A stretch of DNA of 64,000 bases from Sphingomonas psychrotolerans (GTDB lineage Bacteria > Pseudomonadota > Alphaproteobacteria > Sphingomonadales > Sphingomonadaceae), in assembly GCF_002796605.1 (NCBI RefSeq), contig NZ_CP024923.1, forward strand, positions 3,293,501 to 3,357,500, in the 5' to 3' direction. Shown piece by piece: positions 35,488 through 45,889 of the stretch. Numbering within the stretch: position 1 is the stretch's first letter; every line of letters begins with the position of its first letter. A model generated the notes under the pieces. It worked only from the letters and a program-made list of their open reading frames with translations. It did no database searches and was not told where the DNA came from. A program made the translations under genes and the position numbers.

Positions 35488-36774
35488 ATGGACACGATCT
35501 TCGCGGTGTCGAGCGGGGCACCGCCCGCCGCCATCGCCGTGCTGCGGCTGAGCGGTCCCCGTGCCTTCGATGCCGCCGAGCTGCTGGCAGGCACGCTGCC
35601 CGAGCCGCGCCGGGCGGGACTTCGGGCGCTGCACGACGCCACCGGGGAATTGCTCGACCGCGCGCTCGTCCTCACCTTTCCCGGCCCGCGCAGCGCGAGC
35701 GGAGAGGATCTTGTCGAGCTGCATCTTCACGGCGGCCGCGCAGTGGTGCGCGCGGTCGAAACCGCGCTCGGCGCGATCGACGGGCTGCGGCCGGCTGAGC
35801 CGGGCGAGTTCACGCGCCGGGCGCTGCTCAACGGCCGGCTCGATCTCAGCGAGGCCGAAGGGCTGGGCGATTTGCTGATGGCCGAGACCGAAGCGCAGCG
35901 CCGCGTGGCGGTGCGCGCCGCGGAGGGAGGCGTGCGTCGCGAAGTCGAGGGCTGGACAGAGCGGTTGTTGCAGCTCGCCGCGCAAGTCGAGGCGCAGCTT
36001 GATCATAGCGACGAGGACGACGTCGCGGGAGCAGCCGACTCGCTTGCCGGGATTCGGGCGGCGACAGCCGAACTTGCCAGAGACATTGGCTACGTCACCG
36101 CCCGGCCGCCGGTCGAGCGGCTCCGTGACGGGCTACGCGTGGTTCTCGCTGGCCCGCCCAATGCCGGCAAGTCTACCTTGCTCAACGCGATGGTCGGGCG
36201 CGAGGCGGCGATCGTCTCGGCGATCGCCGGCACGACGCGCGACCGGATCGAAGCGCCGGTGGTGCGCGAGGGTGTTGCCTGGCTGCTGATCGACACCGCC
36301 GGGCTGGCGGAACAGACCGCCGATCCAATCGAAGCGATCGGGATCGATCGCGCACGCGCCGCACTGGAGGAAGCCGATGTGCTATTGTGGCTCGGCGACG
36401 ATGCCCCGCCGCCGCATCCCGTGACTTTGTGGCTCCATGCTCGCGCCGATCTCCCCGGGCGTGCAGGACCAGCTGGGCGGGACCTGGCGGTCTCCGCTAC
36501 TACCGGTGCGGGACTTGGCGCGCTTTGGGCGAGGCTCGGCGCATTGGCGGTCGCGCTGTTGCCGCCGCTCGACCTGCTCGCCCTCAATCGCAGGCAGCGC
36601 GAACTAGCGCAAATCGCAAGGGAGGCTCTGGATTGTGCTGCACTGCAACAAGACCCGTTGTTGCTTGCCGAAGAACTTCGTGCCGCGCGCGGTGCGTTCG
36701 ACGCAATCACGGGAAGGGCAGATGTCGAGGCGATGCTAGACGCGCTCTTCGCCCGATTCTGCATCGGCAAATAG
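35488..36774 (+). CDS. mnmE: tRNA uridine-5-carboxymethylaminomethyl modification GTPase MnmE
   Basis: A 428-residue GTPase that, with MnmG, modifies U34 of tRNAs. G1 is GPPNAGKST, G2 is GTTRD, G3 is DTAGL, and the C-terminus is the invariant FCIGK formate-binding tail. The usual G4 NKxD is replaced by ARAD (in LHARADLPG), so guanine specificity may be weaker. It is followed by an intergenic parS-like site and mnmG. The order mnmE-mnmG-rsmG-parA-parB is classic near origins. Confidence 0.96.
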   Translation: MDTIFAVSSGAPPAAIAVLRLSGPRAFDAAELLAGTLPEPRRAGLRALHDATGELLDRALVLTFPGPRSASGEDLVELHLHGGRAVVRAVETALGAIDGLRPAEPGEFTRRALLNGRLDLSEAEGLGDLLMAETEAQRRVAVRAAEGGVRREVEGWTERLLQLAAQVEAQLDHSDEDDVAGAADSLAGIRAATAELARDIGYVTARPPVERLRDGLRVVLAGPPNAGKSTLLNAMVGREAAIVSAIAGTTRDRIEAPVVREGVAWLLIDTAGLAEQTADPIEAIGIDRARAALEEADVLLWLGDDAPPPHPVTLWLHARADLPGRAGPAGRDLAVSATTGAGLGALWARLGALAVALLPPLDLLALNRRQRELAQIAREALDCAALQQDPLLLAEELRAARGAFDAITGRADVEAMLDALFARFCIGK

Positions 36775-36776
36775 AC

Positions 36777-36792
36777 TGTTCCACGTGGAACG
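36777..36792. other. parS-like site 1
   Basis: TGTTCCACGTGGAACG is an almost perfect palindrome around CCACGTGG and matches the ParB-binding parS consensus TGTTTCACGTGAAACA in its core. It lies between mnmE and mnmG, 38 bases before the mnmG ATG. Confidence 0.8.
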
Positions 36793-36830
36793 CTTTTGAC
36801 GCGGCGCCCGCAACACAGTAGCGAGCCGGA

Positions 36831-38663
36831 ATGCAGTTCGATGTAATCGTCATCGGCGCGGGCCATGCCGGCACCGAGGCCGCGTCCGCGTCCGCGCGTC
36901 GCGGCGCGCGCACCGCGTTGCTCAGCTTCGATCTGACCAAGCTCGGAGCTATGTCGTGCAATCCGGCGATCGGCGGATTGGGCAAGGGGCATCTCGTCCG
37001 CGAAGTGGATGCGTTCGACGGCCTCATAGCGCGTGCGGCTGATGCCGCCGGCGTTCACTACCGAATGCTCAATCGCAGCAAGGGCACTGCGGTCCAGGGT
37101 CCGCGCGTCCAGGCGGATCGCATGCGCTATGCTGCAGCGATTCAGGCGATGCTGGGGACGCAGCCGGATCTGGCACTGGTCGAGGGTGAAGCCGACGCGC
37201 TCGAACTTGCCGGCGGGAAGATCACCGGGGTCCGGCTTTCCAATGGAACGTTGCTTGAAGCAAAGGCCGTGGTGCTCGCCACCGGGACTTTTCTCGGCGG
37301 CCGGATCTTCCGTGGCGAAGAACGTGAGACGGGTGGCCGCATCGGTGAAGCGGCGGCGACTCGTCTCGCAGAGCAATTGCGTGGGCTCGCTTTACCGATG
37401 GCCAGACTCAAGACCGGCACACCGCCGCGGCTTGATGGCCGGACGATCGATTGGTCGCGGATCGAGGGGCAGGCTTCGGACGAGGTGTTGTGGACGATGT
37501 CGCCGATGACGGCGTGCCGTGTGCTCCCGCAGCTCCATTGCGGGATTACGCGCACTACCAATGCGACTCACGATGCGATCCGCGCCGGCCTTGATCGATC
37601 GCCGCTGTTCACCGGAGCGATCGACGCGCAAGGGCCGCGGTACTGCCCGTCGATCGAGGACAAGATCCATCGCTTCGGTGATCGCGACGGCCATCAGATC
37701 TTCCTTGAGCCCGAGGGGCTCGACACCCACCTCATTTACCCCAACGGGATGTCGACATCGCTTCCCGTCGACATCCAGCGGGCGATGGTCACGTCGATTC
37801 CGGGGCTCGAGCGCGCGGTTATCGTGACTCCGGGCTATGCGGTGGAATATGACTATATCGATCCGCGCGCGCTCGACTCGCTGCTGGCGCTGCCGGACAT
37901 CCCCGGTCTCTATTTCGCCGGCCAGATCAATGGCACCACCGGCTATGAGGAAGCGGCAGGACAGGGGCTGGTCGCGGGCGCGAATGCGGCGGCTGGCGCC
38001 CGCGGATTGGAGCCCCTGATCCTCGATCGGGCTACCAGCTATCTGGGCGTCATGGTCGACGATCTGGTCCTGCAGGGCGTGACCGAGCCGTATCGAATGC
38101 TCACCGCGCGCGCCGAGTTCCGGTTGCGCCTGCGCGCCGACAACGCCGAAACTCGTCTCGGCGAGACGGCTGCGCAATTGGATCTTTTGCAACCCGAACG
38201 GATCGCCAGGCATGCGGCACGGACCGAAGCACGCGATCAGCTGGAGCAGCATTTCGCAGTGCCGCTGACTGCTTCAGCTGTGCACACCCGCGGTGCGCCA
38301 GTGGCGCTCGATGGCGCAAGGCGTTCGGCAAAGGAGTGGTTGCGCTTTCCGGGAGTCGAACTCGCGCATGTTTCGGAGCCGGTTGAAGCGGACCCACAGC
38401 TGCTCGCCGAGTTCGTCGAGGATGCGCGCTACGCGCCTTATCTGGAGCGGCAGGCCGCAGAGGTGGCGCAGCTCCGTGCGAACGATAATGTGCGTCTGGG
38501 CGCTGCGCTTGACTTCAACACGATCCCGGGCCTGTCAAATGAGATGGTCGAAAAATTGAACGCGGCCCGTCCCGAAACGCTCGGCGCCGCCTCGCGCCTC
38601 AGGGGGATCACCCCGGCCGCGCTGTCGGCGATCCTTCTTCATGCGCGCAAGTCTGCCGCATGA
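36831..38663 (+). CDS. mnmG: tRNA uridine-5-carboxymethylaminomethyl modification enzyme MnmG
   Basis: A 610-residue FAD protein (GidA). The dinucleotide fold is [20 protein letters not shown] (residues 5-25), with later [19 protein letters not shown] and [20 protein letters not shown] signatures. It partners MnmE to install cmnm5U or nm5U at the wobble position. Its last bases overlap rsmG (ATGA). Confidence 0.97.
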   Translation: MQFDVIVIGAGHAGTEAASASARRGARTALLSFDLTKLGAMSCNPAIGGLGKGHLVREVDAFDGLIARAADAAGVHYRMLNRSKGTAVQGPRVQADRMRYAAAIQAMLGTQPDLALVEGEADALELAGGKITGVRLSNGTLLEAKAVVLATGTFLGGRIFRGEERETGGRIGEAAATRLAEQLRGLALPMARLKTGTPPRLDGRTIDWSRIEGQASDEVLWTMSPMTACRVLPQLHCGITRTTNATHDAIRAGLDRSPLFTGAIDAQGPRYCPSIEDKIHRFGDRDGHQIFLEPEGLDTHLIYPNGMSTSLPVDIQRAMVTSIPGLERAVIVTPGYAVEYDYIDPRALDSLLALPDIPGLYFAGQINGTTGYEEAAGQGLVAGANAAAGARGLEPLILDRATSYLGVMVDDLVLQGVTEPYRMLTARAEFRLRLRADNAETRLGETAAQLDLLQPERIARHAARTEARDQLEQHFAVPLTASAVHTRGAPVALDGARRSAKEWLRFPGVELAHVSEPVEADPQLLAEFVEDARYAPYLERQAAEVAQLRANDNVRLGAALDFNTIPGLSNEMVEKLNAARPETLGAASRLRGITPAALSAILLHARKSAA

Positions 38664-39286
38664 CGGAAGATGACGCGCGCACTTGGATCGACGATAGCTT
38701 CGGTGTTTCACGTGGAACGCTTCTGGCCCGCTACGCCGAACTGCTGATCGCCGAAGCGCCCCGTCAAAACCTGGTTGCCGCCTCTACGCTCGACGCCCTC
38801 TGGTCTCGGCATTTCGTCGATTCGGCCCAACTCATTCCGCTCGCAGCCGACGCCCCACGTGGAACGTGGCTTGATGTCGGCAGCGGTGCCGGGCTTCCCG
38901 GGATCGTCGTCGGGATCTTGCTCGACGACCGTCCGATAGTGCTGTGCGAACCGCGATCCCGGCGTGTCGCATTCCTCGAGCAGGTCATAGCGGCGCTGGA
39001 CCTCAAGTCGCGCATCACTGTGCAGCGATCGATGATCGAGAGCTACCATCCCCCCGAACCGGTTGCGGTGGTTTCGGCGCGTGCGGTAGCGGCCCTGCCG
39101 GCGTTGCTGCAATCCACAGCACATTGCACCGGTTTGTCCACAATCTGGGTGCTTCCAAAGGGGCAGAAGGCGCACTCGGAGGTAGTAGCCGCGCGCCGGA
39201 AATGGCAAGGTGTGTTCCACGTGGAACCAAGCATCACCCAGCCGGAATCCGGCATCGTGGTAGCCCGAGGGGTGCGACCCAAATGA
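38660..39286 (+). CDS. rsmG: 16S rRNA (guanine527-N7)-methyltransferase RsmG
   Basis: A 208-residue SAM-dependent methyltransferase (GidB) with [20 protein letters not shown] as motif I and [18 protein letters not shown] further on. It methylates G527 of 16S rRNA. Three parS-like palindromes lie inside its coding sequence (38704-38719, 38851-38866, 39213-39228); they encode the repeated peptides VSRGT, PRGT and FHVEP. The stop overlaps parA (ATGA). Confidence 0.96.
   Translation: MTEDDARTWIDDSFGVSRGTLLARYAELLIAEAPRQNLVAASTLDALWSRHFVDSAQLIPLAADAPRGTWLDVGSGAGLPGIVVGILLDDRPIVLCEPRSRRVAFLEQVIAALDLKSRITVQRSMIESYHPPEPVAVVSARAVAALPALLQSTAHCTGLSTIWVLPKGQKAHSEVVAARRKWQGVFHVEPSITQPESGIVVARGVRPK
38704..38719. 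other. parS-like site 2 (inside rsmG)
   Basis: TGTTTCACGTGGAACG matches the parS consensus with the left arm perfect. It lies within the N-terminal codons of rsmG. Confidence 0.8.
38851..38866. other. parS-like site 3, degenerate (inside rsmG)
   Basis: CGCCCCACGTGGAACG has the right arm and the CCACGTGG core, but a degenerate left arm, so binding may be weaker. Confidence 0.55.
39213..39228. other. parS-like site 4 (inside rsmG)
   Basis: TGTTCCACGTGGAACC keeps the TGTTCCACGTGGAAC core of site 1. It lies near the end of rsmG, 55 bases before the parA start. Confidence 0.8.
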
Positions 39287-40068
39287 TCTGCATAGCAATC
39301 GCCAATCAGAAGGGTGGGGTGGGGAAGACCACCACTGCAATCAATGTCGGCACCGCGCTCGCGGCGACCGGCATGCGTGTTCTGTTGCTCGACCTCGACC
39401 CCCAAGGAAATGCCTCGACCGGGCTAGGCATCGGCCGCGCCGAACGTGACCAGCATTCGACCTATGATTTGCTCGTCGGCAACGCCAGCGTTGACGAGGT
39501 GGCGATGCCTACCAAGGTGCCCCGGCTCGACATCGTGCCGGCGACGCAGGATCTATCGGGTGCCGAGATCGAACTGATTGAGTTCGAAGCCCGCACCCAT
39601 CGCCTCGACGCTGCGCTCGCGCGCCACGCGGCCGCGCGCTGGGACGTGGTATTGATCGATTGCCCGCCGTCGCTCGGGCTGCTCACGATCAATGCGATGG
39701 TCGCGGCGCATGCGCTGCTCGTCCCGCTCCAGTGCGAATTCTTCGCGCTCGAAGGACTGAGCCAGTTGCTCAGCACGATCGACCGCATCCGCAGCCGCTT
39801 CAATCCTGGCCTGTCGATCCTCGGCGTCGCGCTCACCATGTACGACCGCCGCAACCGCCTGACCGATCAGGTTGCCGACGATGTCCGCGCGGTGCTCGGC
39901 AAGGTCGTGTTCGATACGGTGATTCCGCGCAACGTCCGCCTCTCGGAAGCGCCCAGCCACGGGATGCCCGCGTTGATCTACGATTATCGCTGCGCCGGTT
40001 CGGAGGCCTATATCGCCCTCGCCCGCGAAGTGATCGAGCGCTTGCCCAAGCTCAGGAAAGCCGCATGA
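39283..40068 (+). CDS. parA: Chromosome partitioning ATPase ParA
   Basis: A 261-residue deviant Walker ATPase: AIANQKGGVGKTTTAINVGT with the signature lysine K10 and P-loop K15, Walker B-like LLLDLDPQGNASTG, and DVVLIDCPPSLGLLTINAM. It moves ParB-parS complexes apart after origin replication. The ATG at 39283 overlaps the rsmG stop; a longer open frame upstream lies inside rsmG and is not part of the protein. It overlaps parB. Confidence 0.97.
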   Translation: MICIAIANQKGGVGKTTTAINVGTALAATGMRVLLLDLDPQGNASTGLGIGRAERDQHSTYDLLVGNASVDEVAMPTKVPRLDIVPATQDLSGAEIELIEFEARTHRLDAALARHAAARWDVVLIDCPPSLGLLTINAMVAAHALLVPLQCEFFALEGLSQLLSTIDRIRSRFNPGLSILGVALTMYDRRNRLTDQVADDVRAVLGKVVFDTVIPRNVRLSEAPSHGMPALIYDYRCAGSEAYIALAREVIERLPKLRKAA

Positions 40069-40955
40069 CCGATCCTGGCCCCCGCAAACACGGCCTCGGC
40101 CGCGGCCTCAGCGCGTTGCTCGGGGACAACGTCGCCGAAACGCCGGTGTCGGGCGATTCCGAGCGCGGCGGCGGCCAAGGCGTGCGGATGCTCCCGGTCA
40201 GTGCGATGGCGCCGCATCCGGGCCAGCCACGCCGGCATTTCGACGAGGCGGCGCTCAACGATCTCGCCGAGTCGATTGCGTCGCGCGGACTCATCCAGCC
40301 GATCGTCGTGCGCCCACATGGCCATAGCTATCAGATCGTCGCCGGCGAACGCCGCTGGCGTGCGGCGCAGCGCGCCAGACTCCACGAAGTTCCTGTCCTC
40401 GTCCGCGAACTGACCGACGCCGAGACGATGGAAATCGCGCTGGTCGAGAATATCCAGCGTGAGGACCTCAATGCGATCGAAGAAGCCGAGGCCTATGCCA
40501 AGCTGATTGGCGAGTTCGGTCACACCCAGGAAGCGCTGGCCAAGCTCGTCCACAAATCACGCAGTCATGTCGCCAACCTATTGAGATTGCTAGATCTTCC
40601 GCAGCCGGTTCGTGAATTGGTGGTCACCGGTGCGATCGAGATGGGACATGCCCGCGCGCTGATCGGCGCCCCCGATGCCGAACGTCTGGCGCGCACCGTG
40701 GCCGAGAAGGGCCTGTCGGTTCGCGAGACCGAGAAGCTCGCGCGCGAAGCCAAGCCGGGAACGCAGCGCAACAAGAGCGGGGAGGGGGCAAGCCGTAACG
40801 CCGACATCGCGGCACTCGAGCGGCAGTTGGGCGACGTACTCGGCCTCCACGTCAAGATTGCGCATGGCCCCAAGGGCGGCGCGCTGACTCTCGGCTACTC
40901 GACGCTCGACCAGCTCGATATGGTCTGCCAGCGGCTGACCGGCGAGCGAATCTGA
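40065..40955 (+). CDS. parB: Chromosome partitioning protein ParB
   Basis: A 296-residue CTP-dependent DNA clamp. The N-terminal KHGLGRGLSALLGDN binds ParA, the NTPase part has QIVAGERRWRAAQRARLHEV (GERRxRA) and ENIQREDLNAIEEAEAY, and an HTH (TQEALAKLVHKSRSHVANLL) reads parS. The C-terminus is a dimerisation domain. The four parS-like sites a few kilobases upstream are its expected targets. Confidence 0.97.
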   Translation: MTDPGPRKHGLGRGLSALLGDNVAETPVSGDSERGGGQGVRMLPVSAMAPHPGQPRRHFDEAALNDLAESIASRGLIQPIVVRPHGHSYQIVAGERRWRAAQRARLHEVPVLVRELTDAETMEIALVENIQREDLNAIEEAEAYAKLIGEFGHTQEALAKLVHKSRSHVANLLRLLDLPQPVRELVVTGAIEMGHARALIGAPDAERLARTVAEKGLSVRETEKLAREAKPGTQRNKSGEGASRNADIAALERQLGDVLGLHVKIAHGPKGGALTLGYSTLDQLDMVCQRLTGERI

Positions 40956-40963
40956 CGGCAGAC

Positions 40964-41035
40964 CGTCATCCCGACGAAAGTCGGGATCTTCGTGCCGAAA
41001 AGACTGCCGAGATCCCGGCGTTCGCCGGTATGACG
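40964..41035. repeat. REP-like palindromic element between parB and holA
   Basis: Two hairpins, ATCCCGAC-GAAA-GTCGGGAT (40968-40987) and CCGGC-GTTC-GCCGG (41015-41028), are enclosed by pairing arms CGTCAT (40964-40969) and ATGACG (41030-41035). The pattern mirrors the element after rho. It sits between the convergent stops of parB and holA and may terminate both. Confidence 0.65.
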
Positions 41036-41040
41036 AAGGC

Positions 41041-42057
41041 TCAGCCCCGCGCCCGCGCCGCTGCTCTTGCGATCGCCGCGCACTCCGCGTCGGCCAATAC
41101 TTCGCCGGCGGTTCCCGAATGCATCAGCGCGCGCTCGGTCTCGCGCACCCGCTGGATCGCGCGCGCGATCTGGGCCGCATTCCAGCGACGCAGCGCGCGC
41201 CCGGTCGCGGCCTTTTCGCGGAAGAAGATGCGGTGCTTTTCGAGCACTTCGTCGACGCTTGCGCCCCGATCCATGTCGCTGCGCAGCTCGGCCAAGGTCA
41301 TCAGCCGACGCGACAGCTGGCGCATCAGCGGCACCGCGACGCCGTCGCCCAGTCCCGCAAGCTCGGCACCCACCTCTGCGACTCGCCCGTCGAGCACTGC
41401 ATCGATCGCGTGGAACAGCTCGGTATCGCCGAGATCGGCGCCGATCGCATCGAGCGCGTCGCCATCGGCATCGCGCGGCCGCTCCGGCGCAGCGTCGAGA
41501 TAGAGCGCGAGCTTCTCGATCTCGCGCGCGAGGATCGCCCGATCGCCGCCGGTCGCGCTCGCGAGCCGCTGAGGTACGTCGCCGGTCAGGCGCAGGCCGT
41601 GCTCGCGCGCTACGGTGGTCGCCAGTCGCGCCGCGTCGATCCCTTCGGGCACATAGCAGGCGAAGGCGAGGGCGGCGGGAGTGGCGATCGCCTGTTTGAC
41701 CAGCTTGCCGCTCGCCTTGAGGCCTGGCCCGATCGCGATCACCGGGCTGCCCGTGCGCTCGGCGGCGAGCAGCAGCCCGATTGCCTCGGCGGCACTCTCC
41801 TCGATGCCCGAGAGCCGGATATAACGCGCCCCGCCGAACAGCGAGAGCGACGCCGCTTCGTCGGCCAGCCGCCCGGGCTGCTCACGAAGCGCCTTCATGT
41901 CGAGATCGACGCGTTCGGCGTCGGGCCCCAGCGCGCGCGCCAGCCGCGCGGCGAGCTCGGCCGCGCCGGCTTCGTCGGGCCCGTGGAACAGATAGAGCCG
42001 GATCGCAGGATCGGGCTTGTCGACGGCGGCGCGGATCTGTCCCGCGCTGGACTTCAT
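41041..42057 (-). CDS. holA: DNA polymerase III subunit delta
   Basis: A 338-residue clamp-loader subunit. The N-terminus ([20 protein letters not shown] then LYLFHGPDEAGAAELAARLA) has the HolA pattern of a degenerate P-loop; DRAILAREIEKLALYLD is the conserved middle part. It opens the beta clamp with the other loader subunits. It overlaps lptE by four bases; the order leuS-lptE-holA is conserved in proteobacteria. Confidence 0.93.
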   Translation of the reverse strand: MKSSAGQIRAAVDKPDPAIRLYLFHGPDEAGAAELAARLARALGPDAERVDLDMKALREQPGRLADEAASLSLFGGARYIRLSGIEESAAEAIGLLLAAERTGSPVIAIGPGLKASGKLVKQAIATPAALAFACYVPEGIDAARLATTVAREHGLRLTGDVPQRLASATGGDRAILAREIEKLALYLDAAPERPRDADGDALDAIGADLGDTELFHAIDAVLDGRVAEVGAELAGLGDGVAVPLMRQLSRRLMTLAELRSDMDRGASVDEVLEKHRIFFREKAATGRALRRWNAAQIARAIQRVRETERALMHSGTAGEVLADAECAAIARAAARARG

Positions 42058-42587
42058 TGGCCGGTGCTGCCCGCAGGAACTGCGGCGGTGGGTGCGGACG
42101 CTGGACCCGATTGGGCATAGCGCGCCACTCGCGCGACGATCTGATCGGCGACGATCCCCGAGAGCCGCTCGAGCGCGGTCTTCTCGGCCGCGATCGTCGC
42201 ATATTCCGATCCGACCACGTCGATGCCGGCATCCGAACCGGCGGTCGCGTCGAGCACCACCGTGCCATTGGCGAGATCGACGAGCTGATAGCGCGCGCGT
42301 AGCGTCCGCCGCTCGCGCGCGACGCTGTCGTCGCGGCGCACGCCGAGCCCGACGGTCGAATCGTCTAGCTGAATCTCGAGCCGATAGCGCGGCGTCGTGT
42401 CGCCGCCGTGCAATCGGTCGCGCAGTGCGTTGGAGACGAGCCAGCCCGATTGGCCCTCGATCGGCGCGACCTGCACTGCGGCGAGCATGGTCTGCACCGA
42501 TCCGCCGGCACCGCCGCCGTAAAGCGGCCGTAGCCCGCAGCCAGACAGCACAAGCGCCGCCACGCAGAGGAGCGTCACGGCCCTCAT
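42054..42587 (-). CDS. lptE: LPS assembly lipoprotein LptE
   Basis: A 177-residue outer-membrane lipoprotein. The lipobox is VLSGC, followed at once by GLRPLYGG, the marker sequence of alphaproteobacterial LptE. The rest is a beta-rich domain. LptE plugs the LptD barrel that delivers LPS or glycosphingolipid-type lipids to the surface; sphingomonads usually lack LPS, so what it handles here is uncertain. It overlaps both leuS and holA by four bases. Confidence 0.93.
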   Translation of the reverse strand: MRAVTLLCVAALVLSGCGLRPLYGGGAGGSVQTMLAAVQVAPIEGQSGWLVSNALRDRLHGGDTTPRYRLEIQLDDSTVGLGVRRDDSVARERRTLRARYQLVDLANGTVVLDATAGSDAGIDVVGSEYATIAAEKTALERLSGIVADQIVARVARYAQSGPASAPTAAVPAGSTGQ

Positions 42588-45106
42588 GCGACGATGTTCA
42601 CCAGACGGTCGGGCACGACGATCACCTTTCTGGGCGGCTTCCCCTCGAGCGCACGAACGATCTTGTCGGCGGCGAGTGCCGCGGCTTCGACCCTATCCTT
42701 CGGCGCCCCCTTGGGCATTACCAGCGTATCGCGCAGCTTACCATTGACCTGCACCGCGATCGTGACTTCGTCGTCGACCAACAACGCCGGATCGACTTCG
42801 GGCCATGCCGCGTCGGCGATCAGCCCGTCCTGGCCCATCGCGGCCCAAGCCTCTTCGGCGATATGGGGCACCATCGGCGCGACGATCCGGATAATCGTGC
42901 GGATCGCGTTGGTCCGCGAGGCGGAGGGGGCGGCCTTCTCGACGGCGTTGACCAGCTCGTAGAGCCGCGCGACGGCCTTGTTGAAAGTCAGTGCCTCGAT
43001 GTCGCCGGCGACGCCAGCGATCGTGCGGTGGAGCTTGCGGTCGAGATCCTTGTCCTCGCCTTGCGCATCTTCGAGCCCGTCGAACAACCGCCACAGCCGC
43101 TGGACGAAGCGCCACGCGCCCTCGATGCCGTTATCGCTCCATTCGAGGTCGCGCTCGGGAGGCGAGTCCGAGAGCATGAACCAGCGCACTGCGTCGGCGC
43201 CGTACTGGTCGACGATCGGCTCGGGATCGACGGTGTTCTTCTTTGTCTTCGACATCTTCTCAACGCGGCCGATCGTCACTTGTCGACCGGTGCTGCGCTC
43301 AAATACGCCTTCGGGCCGACGTTCGATGTCATCCGTCGATACCCAAGTCGGACCATGTCCCTCCGAAACGGGAGGGAACGAGTAAGTCTCGTGCGTCACC
43401 ATCCCTTGGGTGAACAGCCCCGCGAACGGCTCGGCGACGTCGAGCTTGCCGATATGCTGGAGCGCGCGGGTAAAGAAGCGCGCATAGAGCAGATGCAGGA
43501 TCGCATGCTCAACTCCGCCGATATACTGGCCGACCGGCAGCCATTGCTCGGCCACCGCCTTGTCGAACGGCTTGTCGGCCGGTTGGCTGGCGAAGCGTAT
43601 GAAATACCACGAGGAATCGAAGAAGGTATCGAGCGTGTCGGTCTCGCGCCGCGCGGGTGCGTTGCATTTGGGACAGTTCACATGCTTCCACGTCGGGTGC
43701 CGGTCGAGCGGATTGCCGGGAATGTCGAAGCTGACATCCTCGGGCAGCACCACCGGCAACTGCTCGCGTGGCACGCCCACCGGTCCGCAGCTTTCGCAAT
43801 GGACGATCGGGATCGGGGTGCCCCAGTAACGCTGGCGGCTGACGCCCCAGTCGCGCAGCCGCCATACGGTCGTGCCGGTGCCCCAGCCGCCCTGCTCGGC
43901 GCGCTGGATCACCGCGCGTTTGGCGTCGGTCACGTCCATCCCGTCGAGAAAGTGCGAATTCACCAACGTGCCGGGGCCGCTATACGCTTCGGTGTCGTGG
44001 AATTCGGGCGCGGTCTTGTCGCCTTCGGAGACGACGCGGCGGATCGGCAGCGCGTATTTCGTCGCGAATTCGAAATCGCGTTGGTCGTGGGCCGGCACGC
44101 CGAAGACGGCGCCGGTGCCATAGTCCATCAGCACGAAGTTCGCGATATAGACCGGCAATTCCCAAGCCGGATCAAAGGGATGCGTAGCGTGCAGCCCGGT
44201 GTCGAAACCCAGCTTCTCCTGTGTCTCCAGCTCGGCCGCGGTGGTGCCGCCCTGCTTGCAGCGCTCGATGAACGCGGCGATTTCGGGGTCGCCTTCGCCT
44301 AACCTCCGGGCAATCGGATGGTCGGCCGCGATCGCGACGAAGCTCGATCCGAAGATCGTGTCCGGGCGCGTGGTGAACACTTCGATTTCGCCGCCGTCGG
44401 TCAGCTTGAAGCGAAACTGCAGCCCCTCGGACTTGCCGATCCAGTTCTCCTGCATCAGCTTGACCTTGTCGGGCCAATGCTCGAGCCCGCGCACACCCTC
44501 GAGCAGCTCGTCGGCGAACTGGGTGATCTTCAGGAACCACTGGCTGAGCTTCTTGCGCTCGACCAGCGCGCCCGAGCGCCAGCCGCGCCCGTCGATCACT
44601 TGCTCGTTGGCGAGCACGGTCATGTCGACCGGATCCCAATTGACGGCCGATTCCTTGCGATAGACCAGCCCGCTCTCGAAGAAATCGAGGAAAATGGCTT
44701 GCTCGTGCCCGTAATAATCGGGCTCGCAAGTCGCCAGTTCGCGGGTCCAGTCGAGCGCGAAGCCGAGGCGCTTCAATTGCGCCTTCATCGTCGCGATGTT
44801 CTGGCGGGTCCAGTTGCCGGGATGGACTTTCTTTTCCATCGCGGCATTTTCGGCGGGCATGCCGAAGGCGTCCCAGCCCATCGGGTGGAGCACTTCCATG
44901 CCCTGCATCCGGCGAAACCGTGCGAGCACGTCGCCCATCGTATAGTTGCGGACATGCCCCATATGGATGCGCCCCGAGGGATAGGGGAACATCTCGAGCA
45001 CGAAGCTCTTGGGCCTGGGGCTGTCGTCGCGCGCGGCGAAGGTGCGGCGCTCGTCCCAAACCTTCTGCCAGTGCGAATCGGACTTCAGCGCATTGAACCG
45101 CGACAC
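42584..45106 (-). CDS. leuS: Leucine--tRNA ligase
   Basis: An 840-residue class Ia synthetase. The HIGH motif is in [20 protein letters not shown] (residues 39-58), and the KMSKS-type motif is KMSKTKKN, with threonine in place of serine. The CP1 editing domain and a zinc-like cluster CESCGPVG / CPKCNAPA are present. The start is GTG at 45106 with GAAGGAA upstream. It heads the leuS-lptE-holA operon. Confidence 0.97.
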   Translation of the reverse strand: MSRFNALKSDSHWQKVWDERRTFAARDDSPRPKSFVLEMFPYPSGRIHMGHVRNYTMGDVLARFRRMQGMEVLHPMGWDAFGMPAENAAMEKKVHPGNWTRQNIATMKAQLKRLGFALDWTRELATCEPDYYGHEQAIFLDFFESGLVYRKESAVNWDPVDMTVLANEQVIDGRGWRSGALVERKKLSQWFLKITQFADELLEGVRGLEHWPDKVKLMQENWIGKSEGLQFRFKLTDGGEIEVFTTRPDTIFGSSFVAIAADHPIARRLGEGDPEIAAFIERCKQGGTTAAELETQEKLGFDTGLHATHPFDPAWELPVYIANFVLMDYGTGAVFGVPAHDQRDFEFATKYALPIRRVVSEGDKTAPEFHDTEAYSGPGTLVNSHFLDGMDVTDAKRAVIQRAEQGGWGTGTTVWRLRDWGVSRQRYWGTPIPIVHCESCGPVGVPREQLPVVLPEDVSFDIPGNPLDRHPTWKHVNCPKCNAPARRETDTLDTFFDSSWYFIRFASQPADKPFDKAVAEQWLPVGQYIGGVEHAILHLLYARFFTRALQHIGKLDVAEPFAGLFTQGMVTHETYSFPPVSEGHGPTWVSTDDIERRPEGVFERSTGRQVTIGRVEKMSKTKKNTVDPEPIVDQYGADAVRWFMLSDSPPERDLEWSDNGIEGAWRFVQRLWRLFDGLEDAQGEDKDLDRKLHRTIAGVAGDIEALTFNKAVARLYELVNAVEKAAPSASRTNAIRTIIRIVAPMVPHIAEEAWAAMGQDGLIADAAWPEVDPALLVDDEVTIAVQVNGKLRDTLVMPKGAPKDRVEAAALAADKIVRALEGKPPRKVIVVPDRLVNIVA

Positions 45107-45228
45107 GTACGAAATTCCTTCAACTTTGCAGCTCGGGCACTAGGCAGCGCCGCACAGCCGATCAACCCCCGTCCCCATGTGGGGCCGGGGTCGGCGATCG
45201 GCGCGCTACAATCGAAAGAAGCGGTCGA

Positions 45229-45663
45229 TCAGTCGTTGACGATGGCGGCACGACGCAAGTCGCGAGCGCGGGTCAGGATGATGTCCTCGAGCTTCTGCAC
45301 CGTCGCGGCCTGCACGGGGGCTGCGACCCACTGGCCGGTGCGGTTGACTTCGCGCAGCGCCGCGACCCGCAGCGCATCGGCGCGCAGATCCTGGTCGAGC
45401 ACGGTCACGGTCACCTTCATCCGCTCGGCCGGCGTGTTCGGATTGACGTACCAGTCGGTGACGATGACGCCGCCGTTCGAATCGGTCTGGAGCAGCGGCA
45501 TGAAGCTCAGCGTGTCGAGAGTCGCGCGCCATAGATAGGAATTGACGCCGATCGTCGTCACTTTCGAAGCGGCGAGATCGGCCTCGGGGCGCTTGTTGCC
45601 GCCGCATGCGGTGATCGAAAGAGCGAGCGACCCCAGGATCGCGGTGCGCAACAGGCGGTTCAT
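45229..45663 (-). CDS. DUF3576 domain lipoprotein
   Basis: A 144-residue lipoprotein with signal and lipobox ITAC, then the DUF3576 body: GVNSYLWRATLDTLSFMPLL, VIVTDWYVNPNTPAERMKVT and DIILTRARDLR at the end. AGGA lies eight bases before the ATG at 45663. The family is linked to leuS in alphaproteobacteria and is likely part of envelope assembly, but its function is not established. Confidence 0.9.
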   Translation of the reverse strand: MNRLLRTAILGSLALSITACGGNKRPEADLAASKVTTIGVNSYLWRATLDTLSFMPLLQTDSNGGVIVTDWYVNPNTPAERMKVTVTVLDQDLRADALRVAALREVNRTGQWVAAPVQAATVQKLEDIILTRARDLRRAAIVND

Positions 45664-45889
45664 CGACACATTCCTAAGCCCGAAAGGAGAAAGCGAAAGC
45701 ATCTATAGGGGCTCGTGTGGCGGGAGCAAGGCGGCAGCGCCCGCGGACGTTCGTCGGGGAATCTCCCCCAAACGGGTCGATTCGCTGCCGAATCTGTGGG
45801 CATCGGGCAACACTGCCACGAAATTTCAGTCGCCTGTGGAACCTCGCTTCCGAATCATGGTACGTCCCTCTACATAAAAGGGGATGAAA

